Below are positions 39,712 through 49,312 of a DNA stretch of 64,000 nt, piece by piece. The translations under genes were made by a program, and so were the position numbers. The stretch is from Saprospirales bacterium. Its GTDB lineage: Bacteria; Bacteroidota; Bacteroidia; Chitinophagales; Saprospiraceae. The DNA lies in NCBI GenBank assembly GCA_002698985.1, contig PAAY01000064.1, positions 1-64,000 of the forward strand, in the 5' to 3' direction. The notes under the pieces are model-generated. The model did no database searches. It saw only the letters and a list, made by a program, of their open reading frames with translations, and was not told the origin of the DNA. Position 1 is the first letter of the stretch. Every line of letters starts with the position of its first letter.

Positions 39712-40449
39712 TTACCTCGTCAAAACAATGTAATCACGTATTACGGTTTTCAAAAACTCGGTTTTTTCACTTTTGGGCGGTGGGATGCCGAGGCGCTTGC
39801 TCACATTGTCAACCGCCAGGTTCAGGGCTGAGGCATGTGCGGCATTGGGCCATTTGCTGTAGCGTCGCAGCAGTTGCTTCAGTACCAGCACATCTTCCTC
39901 CGTAAGCTGTTTCACCGAAGGGTATTGCGGCTGGTAGCTATCCAGGGTCACGATGCGTGACAGATCTTCCAGGGTGAAGTTGGTTTTGTTCTGGAGGCGC
40001 ACCACCGTGGTGCCGGCGGCCAGGTCGCCAAAGCGTTGCGACCGGGTGGTGGATCCAATGAGCATGGCCCCCAGCACGCCCAGCGACAAAAAGAAATCAA
40101 TCAGCATGAAGATGGCCCGGATGAGGTAATCGCCCAGGGCTGCCTCACGGCCATCGGGGCGCACCACCCGCAGCTTCATCATTTTCTTCCCCAGCGTTTG
40201 CCCCCCACTCAGTGCCTCAAACAACAACAGGTAAATCAAAAAACCGGAAATGGTGAGCAGGTAGAAAAAGGCCAGCCCCCAATTGTCCAGGTACCTTGCA
40301 AAAACGAAGCTAAAACCGGTAAAAAGGATAATATAACTAATGTAAAATACCGCCAGATCAATGATCAGGGCCAGAAAACGGTCCATCAACGAGGCCAGTT
40401 CGTACTCGATGACCACGTTTTGACTGGTGCGTATTTCGATGTTTGCCAT
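39712..40449 (-). CDS. RDD family membrane protein
   Basis: YELASLMDRFLALIIDLAVFYISYIILF...GGQTLGKKMMKLRVVRPDGREAALGDYLIRAIFMLIDFF...RSQRFGDLAAGTTVV. Confidence 0.93.
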   Translation of the reverse strand: MANIEIRTSQNVVIEYELASLMDRFLALIIDLAVFYISYIILFTGFSFVFARYLDNWGLAFFYLLTISGFLIYLLLFEALSGGQTLGKKMMKLRVVRPDGREAALGDYLIRAIFMLIDFFLSLGVLGAMLIGSTTRSQRFGDLAAGTTVVRLQNKTNFTLEDLSRIVTLDSYQPQYPSVKQLTEEDVLVLKQLLRRYSKWPNAAHASALNLAVDNVSKRLGIPPPKSEKTEFLKTVIRDYIVLTR

Positions 40450-40460
40450 TTGGGATGTTT

Positions 40461-40536
40461 ATGCGCCTGCGGCGCGTTTAAAGGCCTGCGGCCGGTTTAC
40501 ACGCCTGCGGCGTGTTTAAAAGCCTTCGGCTGGTTT
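40461..40536. repeat. Four tandem mini-hairpins with 19-bp period
   Basis: GCGCC-TGC-GGCGC, GGCC-TGC-GGCC, ACGCC-TGC-GGCGT, AGCC-TTC-GGCT, separated by GTTTA-type spacers; loop centres at 40469, 40488, 40507, 40526. Confidence 0.9.
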
Positions 40537-40571
40537 AGTGGTTGCTGAAGCCTCAAAACTAGCCACAACGT

Positions 40572-41348
40572 TTACACCATTTTCGCTGCCAGTTCTTTTA
40601 GCAGCTTCGCTGCAACGGCGGCGGTCATGTCTGATACATCGCGGTGGGGGTTGTATTCCACGATATCGGCACCTATCAGCTCAGCATCCACGCGGTGGAA
40701 GAGGTCCAGTACCTGCCGGGTGCTCAGTCCTCCGGGCTCGTGGTGCGACACCCCGGGGGCAAAAGCCGGATCCAATCCATCCAGGTCCATTGAAATGTAG
40801 AGCGGTCGGTTGAACTCCAAACTTCGCCATTTTTCTTCAAAATCGAGCATGGTGATCTGCTCCACCCCGAAACGCTGAGCCTGCTCCAACTGGTGCGGAT
40901 TCAGGGTGCGCACACCTACCTGCACCAGGCGGTTCACCAGCCCCTCTTCCATAATGCGTGCAAACGGGCAGGCATGCGAATGCGGATCGCCTTCAAAAGC
41001 CTGGTACAGGTCTCCGTGGGCGTCGATGTGCAGGATGTCGAAAGAGCCGTACACTTCTTTGTAAACCTTGATCAGCGGATAAGTCACCGAGTGATCGCCA
41101 CCCAGGCTCAGGAGTTTCACGCCGGGTTTCAGCACCTGCCGGAGTTCTTTTTCGATGTCTTCGTAATGCTCAACCGTGAGGTCTCCGCCATCGCTGAAGT
41201 CCGGGTGTTCGATGGGGTTTTGCAGCTTTTCCGTCCAGTAATTGGAGCTGCCGTTGTGCAGTACCTGCCGGATTCGGACAGGTGCCAGCGCCGGCCCTTG
41301 CAGGAAGCTGGATTTTTTGTCGAAAGGTATTCCTATCAGTTTGACCAT
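40572..41348 (-). CDS. Arginase/agmatinase/formimidoylglutamase family (ureohydrolase)
   Basis: LLSLGGDHSVTYPLIK, FDILHIDAHGDLYQAFEG, LYISMDLDGLDPAFAPGVSHHEPGGLSTRQ; start set to MVKLIGIPF at 41348. Confidence 0.93.
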   Translation of the reverse strand: MVKLIGIPFDKKSSFLQGPALAPVRIRQVLHNGSSNYWTEKLQNPIEHPDFSDGGDLTVEHYEDIEKELRQVLKPGVKLLSLGGDHSVTYPLIKVYKEVYGSFDILHIDAHGDLYQAFEGDPHSHACPFARIMEEGLVNRLVQVGVRTLNPHQLEQAQRFGVEQITMLDFEEKWRSLEFNRPLYISMDLDGLDPAFAPGVSHHEPGGLSTRQVLDLFHRVDAELIGADIVEYNPHRDVSDMTAAVAAKLLKELAAKMV

Positions 41349-41400
41349 GAGTATTCGGAACTTTGCGGCATACAATCAGTTTTCGCAGGAAAAATAAAAA

Positions 41401-42855
41401 ATGCAATACAGCAGGCATCAACTTTCCGACACCATCGTCGCACTGGCAACACCGCCGGGGGTGGGAGCCATTGGCGTTATCCGGCTTTCCGGGCCGCAGG
41501 CACTCAGCATCGTGCAGTCCGTGTTCAAAGGCAAAGACCTCACTAAACAACCCGGCCACACCGCCCATTTCGGGGCCCTGCTGACCGACGAAGGCGAAGT
41601 GCTGGACGAGGTGCTGGTTACAATCTTCAAAGCCCCTAACAGCTACACCGGAGAAGACACGGCAGAGGTGTCCTGCCACGGTTCGCCTTTCATTCTGCAA
41701 AAAGCCATCGAGTTGTTCATCAGCAAAGGTGCCCGCATGGCCCAGCCCGGAGAGTTCACCCTGCGGGCCTTTCTCAACGGCAAGATGGACCTTTCACAAG
41801 CCGAGGCCGTGGCCGACCTCATCGCCGCCAACTCGGCAGCAGCCCACAAGGTGGCCATGCGGCAGATGCGGGGTGGCTTCGGAAAACAGATCCAGCAACT
41901 GCGGCAACAACTGATCGACTTTGCCAGCCTCATCGAGCTGGAGCTGGATTTTTCCGAAGAAGATGTCGAATTCGCCAACCGCGATCAGCTCCGCAAACTG
42001 GTACTCGAAATCCTGAACCTGCTCGAAGACCTCATCCGCTCCTTCCGCCTCGGCAATGTCATCCGTCGGGGAGTGCCCACCGTCATCGCCGGCAGGCCCA
42101 ATGCCGGCAAGAGCACCCTGCTCAACGCCCTGCTGGCAGAAGAGCGGGCCATCGTCAGTGAGGTGCCCGGCACCACCCGCGACACCATCGAAGAGGTGCT
42201 CAACATCAAAGGCGTGGAATTCCGCCTCATCGACACCGCAGGCATCCGCGAAGCCCAGGACCAGATCGAAGCCATCGGCGTGGAGAAGACCATGGAGAAA
42301 GTGCGGCAAGCCAGCCTGCTGGTCTATGTTTTTGACGTCGGAAACACCAAACTGGATGAGGTCCTTTCCGACCTGGATAAATTGCGCAGCGAAGAAATGC
42401 AACTGCTGGTAGTCTGCAACAAAATGGACACTGACCCCTACTTCAAACCCGAGTGGCTCACCAACCCAACCGACCCAACCATACCGGAGTACTTTTTCAC
42501 CGAAGGGAAACGCCCAAACTCTACACCCTACACCCTAAACCCTGAACACATCATCACTCTCTCCGCCCTCCACGGCATGAACATCCCCTACCTCAGGGAA
42601 AAACTCTACGAAATGGTGATGGCCGGCGGCAGCCTGGAAAGCCCCGTCGTCACCAACACCCGCCACCTGGAAGCTCTGGAAAAAGCCGCCGGCAGCCTGC
42701 GGGATGTGCTCAAAGGGATGGACGAGGGCATCACCTCGGACTTCATCGCCATGGACATCCGCCGGGCCCTGACCTACCTGGGCGAGATCACCGGTGAAGT
42801 AGGCGTGGAAGACCTGCTGGGGAACATCTTTTCGAGGTTTTGTATAGGTAAGTAA
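41401..42855 (+). CDS. mnmE: tRNA uridine-5-carboxymethylaminomethyl(34) synthesis GTPase MnmE
   Basis: DTIVALATPPGVGAIGVIRLSG; GRPNAGKSTLLNALL; VPGTTRDTIEE; DTAGIREAQDQIEAIG; C-terminal FSRFCIGK. Confidence 0.97.
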   Translation: MQYSRHQLSDTIVALATPPGVGAIGVIRLSGPQALSIVQSVFKGKDLTKQPGHTAHFGALLTDEGEVLDEVLVTIFKAPNSYTGEDTAEVSCHGSPFILQKAIELFISKGARMAQPGEFTLRAFLNGKMDLSQAEAVADLIAANSAAAHKVAMRQMRGGFGKQIQQLRQQLIDFASLIELELDFSEEDVEFANRDQLRKLVLEILNLLEDLIRSFRLGNVIRRGVPTVIAGRPNAGKSTLLNALLAEERAIVSEVPGTTRDTIEEVLNIKGVEFRLIDTAGIREAQDQIEAIGVEKTMEKVRQASLLVYVFDVGNTKLDEVLSDLDKLRSEEMQLLVVCNKMDTDPYFKPEWLTNPTDPTIPEYFFTEGKRPNSTPYTLNPEHIITLSALHGMNIPYLREKLYEMVMAGGSLESPVVTNTRHLEALEKAAGSLRDVLKGMDEGITSDFIAMDIRRALTYLGEITGEVGVEDLLGNIFSRFCIGK

Positions 42856-43096
42856 GAGACTTTGATTCTATTGATTTTGTGATTGCCTTGATTGATTATT
42901 GTCCAGCTTGTCAATGGCGAGATCATAGGTGAAGTCGGCATGGAAAACCTGTCTTCTCGAGGTTTCCATTGGGAAGTGAGGGGCTTTGATTTTTATGATT
43001 TTGTGATTGCCTTGATTGATTATTCAACCTGCATTTTATTGTCTGCCAATCCGCTTAATCTACTTTCTAACACCTAAGAAATCAGCCATCAAAAAG

Positions 43097-43127
43097 AAAG
43101 GCCCCCACTCTTCAGCGGGAGGCCTTT
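43097..43127. terminator. Imperfect hairpin terminator between convergent mnmE and M4 peptidase genes
   Basis: AAAGGCCCCCACTCTTCAGCGGGAGGCCTTT. Confidence 0.6.
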
Positions 43128-43191
43128 CGCATCTACCCCAATGTTTGAGATTGCCTTTGGAGAAACTGGCAACGCCGGGATGGACGCCGCA

Positions 43192-45408
43192 TCAGTTGCG
43201 GAGTTTAACCAGTTTCAGCGTTCGTTTCTCCGAAGGGGTGATCAGCTCCAGGTAATAGACCCCGTCGTCGAGGTTGCCGGTTTCAAATTCGCGGGAATGG
43301 AACCCGCTGTCCTGGAGTTCACGGTCGGCCAGGCGGCGCTGCAGGCGGCCGGTTTGGTCGTACAGCAGCAAACTGACTTCGGTGGTCTGCGGCAGGTCGT
43401 ATTGCAAGCGGAAGCTGCCAGAGAAGGGGTTGGGGTAGGCAGTGCATTGCAGCGAAGCTGCTACAGAAGCCGTCGGTTTTGGATGTGTTCCGGGAAGGGT
43501 CAGCACGGCACTGCGGCTGCCCAGGCCGGCGCTGGAAGCACCACAGGGAGCGATAAATGCGTGAAAGTCATCGCCGCTGCGGAAGCCGGGGCGCAACACG
43601 ACGTGATGGCCGGCCTGGAAGGAAACCAGCGTGCCGTTGGCGGCGATGTTGCAGTCGGAATAAATGTCGTTGAGGGCCACGGCGCTGTAAGGCAGCAAAA
43701 GGCCGTGGATGGCGTTCAGGCTGGGACAGTCGATGGCGATGTCGTAGCCCAGCGCATCGCTGGTGTAAAGGCCCACGGCCGCCCAGGCCCGTGCGGTTTG
43801 AAACACCTCGTTGGAACAGGAACCGAACAAATCCTCAGCTGCCTGGATGGCGCCGTCTTTGGCGGCGGCGTAGTCGGAGGTGGGCCCCAGGTAGGTGGTC
43901 AGGTTGCGGTAGGCGATGCGGGCGGCATTCACCGGGCCGATGCCCTGCACCTCGAAATAATCACCGTTGTCGTTGAAGCCGGAGCCGCCCTGCGAGAGCA
44001 GGTAGAACCAGTAGTTCTGCACGCCGCTGTTGGTATGCACCCCGCCGTTGTCAATGCTGTCGGCGGTGGTGGGGAACCAGTTGGTGCCGAGGTAGGTGTC
44101 AGGGTCACCGAAGTTCCCGGGTGCCGACAGATCACGGATGGCACCGCGGTCGCCGCCCACTAGCCAGTCCATAGTTCCTTCGGTAAACAGCTCCACCATT
44201 TCCCCGAAGATATCGCTGAACGACTCGTTGAGGGCGCCGGACTCTCCGAGGTATTGCAGTCCTGCGCTGAACTGCGTCACGGCATGCGTAAACTCGTGCC
44301 CCACGATGTCCACCGAGTTCCAGTCGTCGGTGGCGGTGGCGGTGGCATTGTCGCCGAAGCGAAGCACCTGCGAGCCGGGGCTCCAACTGGCGTTGCTCCA
44401 GTAGGTATTTCCGGAAGAGCTGATGAAGCCGGCCTCGTTGTAGCCGTTGATATTGGCGGCGCTGTCGTCGTAGCTGTCACGGCCGTGTTGGGTCAGGTAG
44501 TACTGCCAGCTTTGGCGCAAGCCGAAGTAGGTCTGCACGGCGCTGGTGTTGGTCCATACATTGTCGCCGTCCACGTATTCCGTCGCAAAGGCGGTGGAGG
44601 CAGAATCGTTGCCGTTGAAAACGTGGATGTTGGGTGACTGACAGTCGTCCAGCAGGATGAAGCTGGAGCCGGACTGGTCGCTGTTCACGGTCACGTTGCC
44701 GTTCCAGGTGGTGTTGCCGGTACCGGGATCGCAGTGGATGTCGAGCGGGATCTTGCGGATCAGCTCGCCGGTGTAGGCGTTGAGCAGTACGGTTGCGGAG
44801 CGCCCGTCGTCGGTGAAGATGTCGAATGCCCAGCAAAGCTGCATGTTGTCGGGGCTGTAGCCTTTGCGCAGGTCGGCGCATTCCCACACCATTTTTCCCT
44901 TCGGGTAAAAAGAGGTGTCGGGGTTTTCGGTTCGCTGGCGCAACTGGGCGGTGGCCTTTTCGTCCAGCCAGAGGTAGCTGGTGGAGGGCACTGCATCCAG
45001 GGCTTTCACAACGGCCTTGCTCTCGTTCATCCAGCCGGGAGGGGGAGCCGGGATGCCGGCCACCAGTTTGCCATTGGCCAGCTGCACCCGGCCGTCTTTT
45101 TCGTGCAGTTGGTACTCCAGCCCCCGCACCGGAAATCCGTGTGCAAATTGCTGAAGGCGGTAGTGGGTCATGCCCAGTTCATCGGTTTTGACGCTGCTGA
45201 TGCGCAGCTCGTCAGCAACCGGAAGTTGAAGGGCCGGGCGCAGCGCCTGCAGAAAGTCGGCAGCCGGCAGTGAAAGCTCCGGTCGCACTTTCAGCCACTC
45301 GGCGGTGCTGCCAGGCCGGGCCAGTTGGAGGAGGGCCTCGTTTTGCCCGAAGGCAATGCCCATCCAGCCCAACAAGCCTATGCTTAAGGTGATGATATGC
45401 TTTTTCAT
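43192..45408 (-). CDS. M4 family (thermolysin-like) metallopeptidase with T9SS type A sorting domain
   Basis: VDIVGHEFTHAVTQFSAGLQYLGESGALNESFSDIFGEMVE (HExxH and downstream Glu); FTP-like propeptide; C-term CTAYPNPFSGSFRLQYDLP...GVYYLELITPSEKRTLKLVKL. Confidence 0.95.
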   Translation of the reverse strand: MKKHIITLSIGLLGWMGIAFGQNEALLQLARPGSTAEWLKVRPELSLPAADFLQALRPALQLPVADELRISSVKTDELGMTHYRLQQFAHGFPVRGLEYQLHEKDGRVQLANGKLVAGIPAPPPGWMNESKAVVKALDAVPSTSYLWLDEKATAQLRQRTENPDTSFYPKGKMVWECADLRKGYSPDNMQLCWAFDIFTDDGRSATVLLNAYTGELIRKIPLDIHCDPGTGNTTWNGNVTVNSDQSGSSFILLDDCQSPNIHVFNGNDSASTAFATEYVDGDNVWTNTSAVQTYFGLRQSWQYYLTQHGRDSYDDSAANINGYNEAGFISSSGNTYWSNASWSPGSQVLRFGDNATATATDDWNSVDIVGHEFTHAVTQFSAGLQYLGESGALNESFSDIFGEMVELFTEGTMDWLVGGDRGAIRDLSAPGNFGDPDTYLGTNWFPTTADSIDNGGVHTNSGVQNYWFYLLSQGGSGFNDNGDYFEVQGIGPVNAARIAYRNLTTYLGPTSDYAAAKDGAIQAAEDLFGSCSNEVFQTARAWAAVGLYTSDALGYDIAIDCPSLNAIHGLLLPYSAVALNDIYSDCNIAANGTLVSFQAGHHVVLRPGFRSGDDFHAFIAPCGASSAGLGSRSAVLTLPGTHPKPTASVAASLQCTAYPNPFSGSFRLQYDLPQTTEVSLLLYDQTGRLQRRLADRELQDSGFHSREFETGNLDDGVYYLELITPSEKRTLKLVKLRN

Positions 45409-45430
45409 TTTTCAGGTTGTTAAATGGTTT

Positions 45431-45515
45431 TTGATGAGGTTTTTTGATGAGGTTTTTTGATGAGGTTTTTTGATGAGGTTTTTGAGGTTTTTTGAAGGTT
45501 TTTGAAGGTTTTTTC
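45431..45515. repeat. 13-bp tandem repeat TTGATGAGGTTTT x4 plus degenerate tail
   Basis: 45431-45482 is four exact 13-bp units, followed by TGAGGTTTTTT/TGAAGGTTTTT units; lies directly 5' of the M4 peptidase start codon. Confidence 0.9.
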
Positions 45516-45523
45516 CAGCACCC

Positions 45524-47074
45524 TCAGTTCTTCGATTCTTCAATTCCTCGATTCCTCAACAACTCAATCTGCTTCTGCTGCTCGATGACGATGAGCGTAA
45601 GCTCTTCGATCTTCTGAAGCAAGATGGCCTGCATTTCGCCGAGGGCGATGCCCTGGTCGGCCACTTCACTGGCAGAGGGCACCCCGGGGAGGTGTTTGTT
45701 GGCTTTGATGAAAGCCTCCCATTCGGTGGTGCTGGGCAGTTGGTAATCCTCTTCAAAAACGTAGTCGGGCCAGTCAGCCTGGAGGGATACTCTCACTTCT
45801 TCGCAAATCAGCTTGCCGGCGATGGCTGCCCGGTAGCCGCTAGGCATGGAAGCGCTGTTGACGCCTACCCGAAGGTTGTCGGTGGCAAAGAGGTCGTTGC
45901 CGGCTTCTACATCGGCTGCGGCTATTACATCGTTGCCGGCCTCCACATCAACGCTGGCTCTGACATCGTTGAAAGCTTGGACATTGACACCGGCTGTGAC
46001 GTCGTTAACGGCTTGCACATTGACACCAGCTTTTACATCGAAAGCTGCGATTACATTTTGTCCGGCGGTCACATCGCCAAAGTCGGCGGACACATTGCCG
46101 AGGAGGGCTTTGACATTTTGCGAAGCTTCCACGTCGCCGGTGCTGGCGGTCACGTTTTGGGCAACCAGGTTGCCATTCGGAGCCAGCAGGTGGCCGTTTT
46201 GCGAGGTGATGTTCTGATCGGCAGAAATTTCACCTGAGAGGGCAGTGATGTTTCCATTTTGCGAAGTGATGTTCTGATCGGCGAGTACATTGCCGCTGAG
46301 CGCCTGGAGGTCGCCGGCTTCGGCAATGAAATTTCCGTGCTTCGCAATGAAGTCGCCGTTGTTGCCGTAGGCGATGAAATCTCCTTCACCGGGTGTGTCA
46401 CAGTCCACGGCCGGGCTGGCGCCGCCAAAGGCCACCACATTGCCCTGCTCGGCGATGAGGTTTTTGGTGGTTTTGAAGCACTCGGTTTCCAGCGTTCCGC
46501 AAACCCTGAGGCCGGGGCATCCAACGTACACCCCACCTTCGAAATCGCCGTTGTGGTTGATGGCCAGCACATCACCGGGCAGGCCGGTGAAGCCATCCGT
46601 GTCAGTGTGAGTGAAGGCCTCACCACCGTCGGCAAAAGGACTGGCAAGGCCGAGGAAAATCCGCTGTCCCCGCACGATGGTGTTGCCGTTGATGTCGAGC
46701 AGTTCCTGTGGATTGGCGAGGCCGATTCCGATGTTGCCGTTTTCGAGGATGGTCATGCGCTCGTGGTTGAAGAGGTCGGAGCCGCCGGTGTAGAATGCCA
46801 GCCGTCCGGGCAGGTATCCGGGGGTTGGAGTTCCGGTCACATAGGTTCTGATGGCGGTACTGGACTGGTATTCGTCGCCGGGTGTCCAGCCCCGGAAGTG
46901 CATAGTGCCGAGGATTTCGCCGTCTTCAACGGGCAGCTTGGCGCCGGTGGTGGCGGAATTGTAGCGGTTGAGGTAGAGGTCAACGACCTGTCCGCTGATT
47001 TGTGCGCTGAGGTCTTGTGCGAAAAAGAGGCTCAGGAACAGAGCCATGATCGGGAAAGTTTTCATTCGGTTCAT
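45524..47074 (-). CDS. Tail-fibre-like secreted protein with short internal repeats and C-terminal coiled coil
   Basis: Repeats GNVxAxxxDVTAGxNVxA...; C-terminus LPSTTEWEAFIKANKHLPGVPSASEVADQGIALGEMQAILLQKIEELTLIVIEQQKQIELL. Confidence 0.82.
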   Translation of the reverse strand: MNRMKTFPIMALFLSLFFAQDLSAQISGQVVDLYLNRYNSATTGAKLPVEDGEILGTMHFRGWTPGDEYQSSTAIRTYVTGTPTPGYLPGRLAFYTGGSDLFNHERMTILENGNIGIGLANPQELLDINGNTIVRGQRIFLGLASPFADGGEAFTHTDTDGFTGLPGDVLAINHNGDFEGGVYVGCPGLRVCGTLETECFKTTKNLIAEQGNVVAFGGASPAVDCDTPGEGDFIAYGNNGDFIAKHGNFIAEAGDLQALSGNVLADQNITSQNGNITALSGEISADQNITSQNGHLLAPNGNLVAQNVTASTGDVEASQNVKALLGNVSADFGDVTAGQNVIAAFDVKAGVNVQAVNDVTAGVNVQAFNDVRASVDVEAGNDVIAAADVEAGNDLFATDNLRVGVNSASMPSGYRAAIAGKLICEEVRVSLQADWPDYVFEEDYQLPSTTEWEAFIKANKHLPGVPSASEVADQGIALGEMQAILLQKIEELTLIVIEQQKQIELLRNRGIEESKN

Positions 47075-47399
47075 TGTAGAATGGTTTTAATGAGTGATTA
47101 AAATTGAATGACTGTTGGTGCCCAAAGGCGGGTGCTGCCGAAGGCGGCAGCGGAAATTGGGTGTGAGGTGGGAAAACTGGTTTTTTGGGGTTGTCAGGCG
47201 TTTGCCGAAGGAGAGAATGGCAAGCCGGACGACCCTTATTCCCGGCAAGTGGCCCAGCGTTACCGAAGGGAAGAAAAATTTTGAAAAAAAAATTTTCCGA
47301 AGGGAAGGGGAAAGGGAAAGATAACAAGGGTGCCTAGCAGATTAAGACACACTTTGCCTGACAATCATTTTTAAGCCAGCGCAAACGGTCCGCCTTTGG

Positions 47400-49025
47400 T
47401 CAGTTCTTAACAAATTGCCGGGCAGTCTGAAATTTACCGGAGGTCAAAACCAAAGAATAGGTACCCGATGAAAGTGTGTGCACCGGTAAGTGCATTTCAA
47501 ATTTCCCTGACGAAAGATCATGGCTTTCCGAAAGCTGAATTCTTCCATTCACATCAACTACCGACATGCTCAACTGCCCTGCCACCGGCAGCCCGAATGA
47601 GACCGTCAATTGCTCCGTAACCGGATTGGGGGCAACTTCAAGTCCGAAGAATTCTTCACCGTCAATGATTTCAACTGAGGTCGGTGCAGCTTCAATGAAC
47701 ACCTTGAAAACTTTTGTTGAAGCCTGGCTCTCTGTGCCTGTGTTTATAAAAAAGATGTTTGGCTGAGTACTTTCAATCCCGCCGACGAGGTAACCTGCAA
47801 GCTGCTTTCCGGTCCCAATGTTATCGAGATCAACCACGCCCTGACCGGAATAAATGGGCAGGTCCTCCACCGGAAGAAATTCTGCGCCTGCCCCGAGATA
47901 GGCCTCCAGTTCACCGATTTTCGATTCTGTCATGGTACCATCAGCCAGCCTGCTGACCACACTGATGGTTTTCACAAATGGCACGTCCGGGTCATCCACC
48001 AGGTTCCCGTCAGCATCGAGGTAATAGCGGCTGATGCCTCCAAAAAACACCGTGTGCATGCTGTTTTGCACAGCACTGTAAACCGGCAATTTGGCACTGT
48101 GGTAATTGCTGAGGAATTGCTGAAAACTGTCATTGACTGAATAACCTGCTTCGTCAACATCGACACTGTTGAGCCAGGGCAAGTCCACATCAAACTGAAA
48201 AACACCGCTGAACACAGTGAACCCTTGTGTACCGTCGGGAAATACCTGTGGAGCCATGTTGTAATCCCGGCGATGCAGGTTCAGGCTGTCAATGATTTCC
48301 TGGTAGTTCTGAATCGCGAGGTCATTGCCATCATCGAGCACTTCAAATGACCGGATGGCATTGGTATATTCCTGTAAAAAACCTGGCCCGTGCTGCGGTC
48401 CCATTGGATTGTAGCGACCTTCAAAGAGCTGACCTCCAACGAGGTAAAAGCGGTTGTTCAGTAACCCCAGCTGTCCCCCGGTTACCATCATCCGTTCATC
48501 ACCCATTTGCCGGAAATGAGGAGCCATAGGCCCACCGTTTTGAATTGCCTCCATCAAGCCGGGAAGGTTCACTGCCGTTAAAAACGGATGGGTGATCCAT
48601 TCGTCCAATTCTTCGCTGTAACCATAGCCCCCAACGAGGTACAATACCGTATCCCGCTGAACAAATTCCATGTTGGTACTTTGCAACTGCTCCCTCAAAT
48701 TGACAGGAAGTTCATCCACACTGCGCTGCCAGATTTGTTTTTCGTCAAAATCGGCAAGGGTGATTGTCGTGTTGTTTCCGTCCGGCTGAAATGCCGCAAA
48801 AGGCTGGCGGCGGTGCAGCCCATCGGTTCTTCCGCCTATGAAAACCCACTTTCCATCATGATGGCCTGCAACAAAGGACTGGATACCGGGAAAGGCAGGA
48901 AAGTTGACTGGTTCGACACTGATCGCGAATGGAAGGTCCTGAGCCGAAGAGGAAACATTCAGTACTGCTATCAAGATGATAGCAACCATCGTTTTCAGAA
49001 TAGATGTAGATGTCTTCATTTTCAA
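47400..49025 (-). CDS. T9SS type A sorting domain-containing protein, kelch-like
   Basis: Signal peptide; WVFIGGRTDGLHRR, YLVGGYGYSEELDEW, LNNRFYLVGGQLFEGRYN; C-term VAPNPVTEQLTVSFGLPVAGQLSMSVVDVNGR...SSGTYSLVLTSGKFQTARQFVK. Confidence 0.85.
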   Translation of the reverse strand: MKMKTSTSILKTMVAIILIAVLNVSSSAQDLPFAISVEPVNFPAFPGIQSFVAGHHDGKWVFIGGRTDGLHRRQPFAAFQPDGNNTTITLADFDEKQIWQRSVDELPVNLREQLQSTNMEFVQRDTVLYLVGGYGYSEELDEWITHPFLTAVNLPGLMEAIQNGGPMAPHFRQMGDERMMVTGGQLGLLNNRFYLVGGQLFEGRYNPMGPQHGPGFLQEYTNAIRSFEVLDDGNDLAIQNYQEIIDSLNLHRRDYNMAPQVFPDGTQGFTVFSGVFQFDVDLPWLNSVDVDEAGYSVNDSFQQFLSNYHSAKLPVYSAVQNSMHTVFFGGISRYYLDADGNLVDDPDVPFVKTISVVSRLADGTMTESKIGELEAYLGAGAEFLPVEDLPIYSGQGVVDLDNIGTGKQLAGYLVGGIESTQPNIFFINTGTESQASTKVFKVFIEAAPTSVEIIDGEEFFGLEVAPNPVTEQLTVSFGLPVAGQLSMSVVDVNGRIQLSESHDLSSGKFEMHLPVHTLSSGTYSLVLTSGKFQTARQFVKN

Positions 49026-49312
49026 TGCTTTTCAGAAAATCACTGGCGGCAAAAAAAAGAGAAATTGGGAAGGCTGACGAATGACGATGGTCACAAAACG
49101 GAAATTCAGCCCATCCTGCCACAGCTGAGAATGCCCCTGGCGATCATCTGCTTCCAATTTCAGCTAGCGTCATCGGCTTCTTCTTCCTTCGGAAAACCCA
49201 AGCCAGGGCTCACCTGTTGGTGAAATGCCAAAACGGGTGCCTGGTCGGCACTACCCCGAACCCAATCGAATGGCTAACTTCGCAGGCCGGTTTCAAATCT
49301 TCTGAAAGATCC

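Noticed and set aside
38373-39905. 510-aa plus-strand ORF
   Set aside because: Antisense shadow of the 38241-39704 exported protein; composition (His/Val/Gln-rich) is typical of antisense translation.
42519-42550. Telomere-like CTACACCCTACACCCTAAACCCTG tract
   Set aside because: Short, imperfect and inside the open mnmE frame; no reason to invoke a telomere. Kept only as a low-complexity insert.
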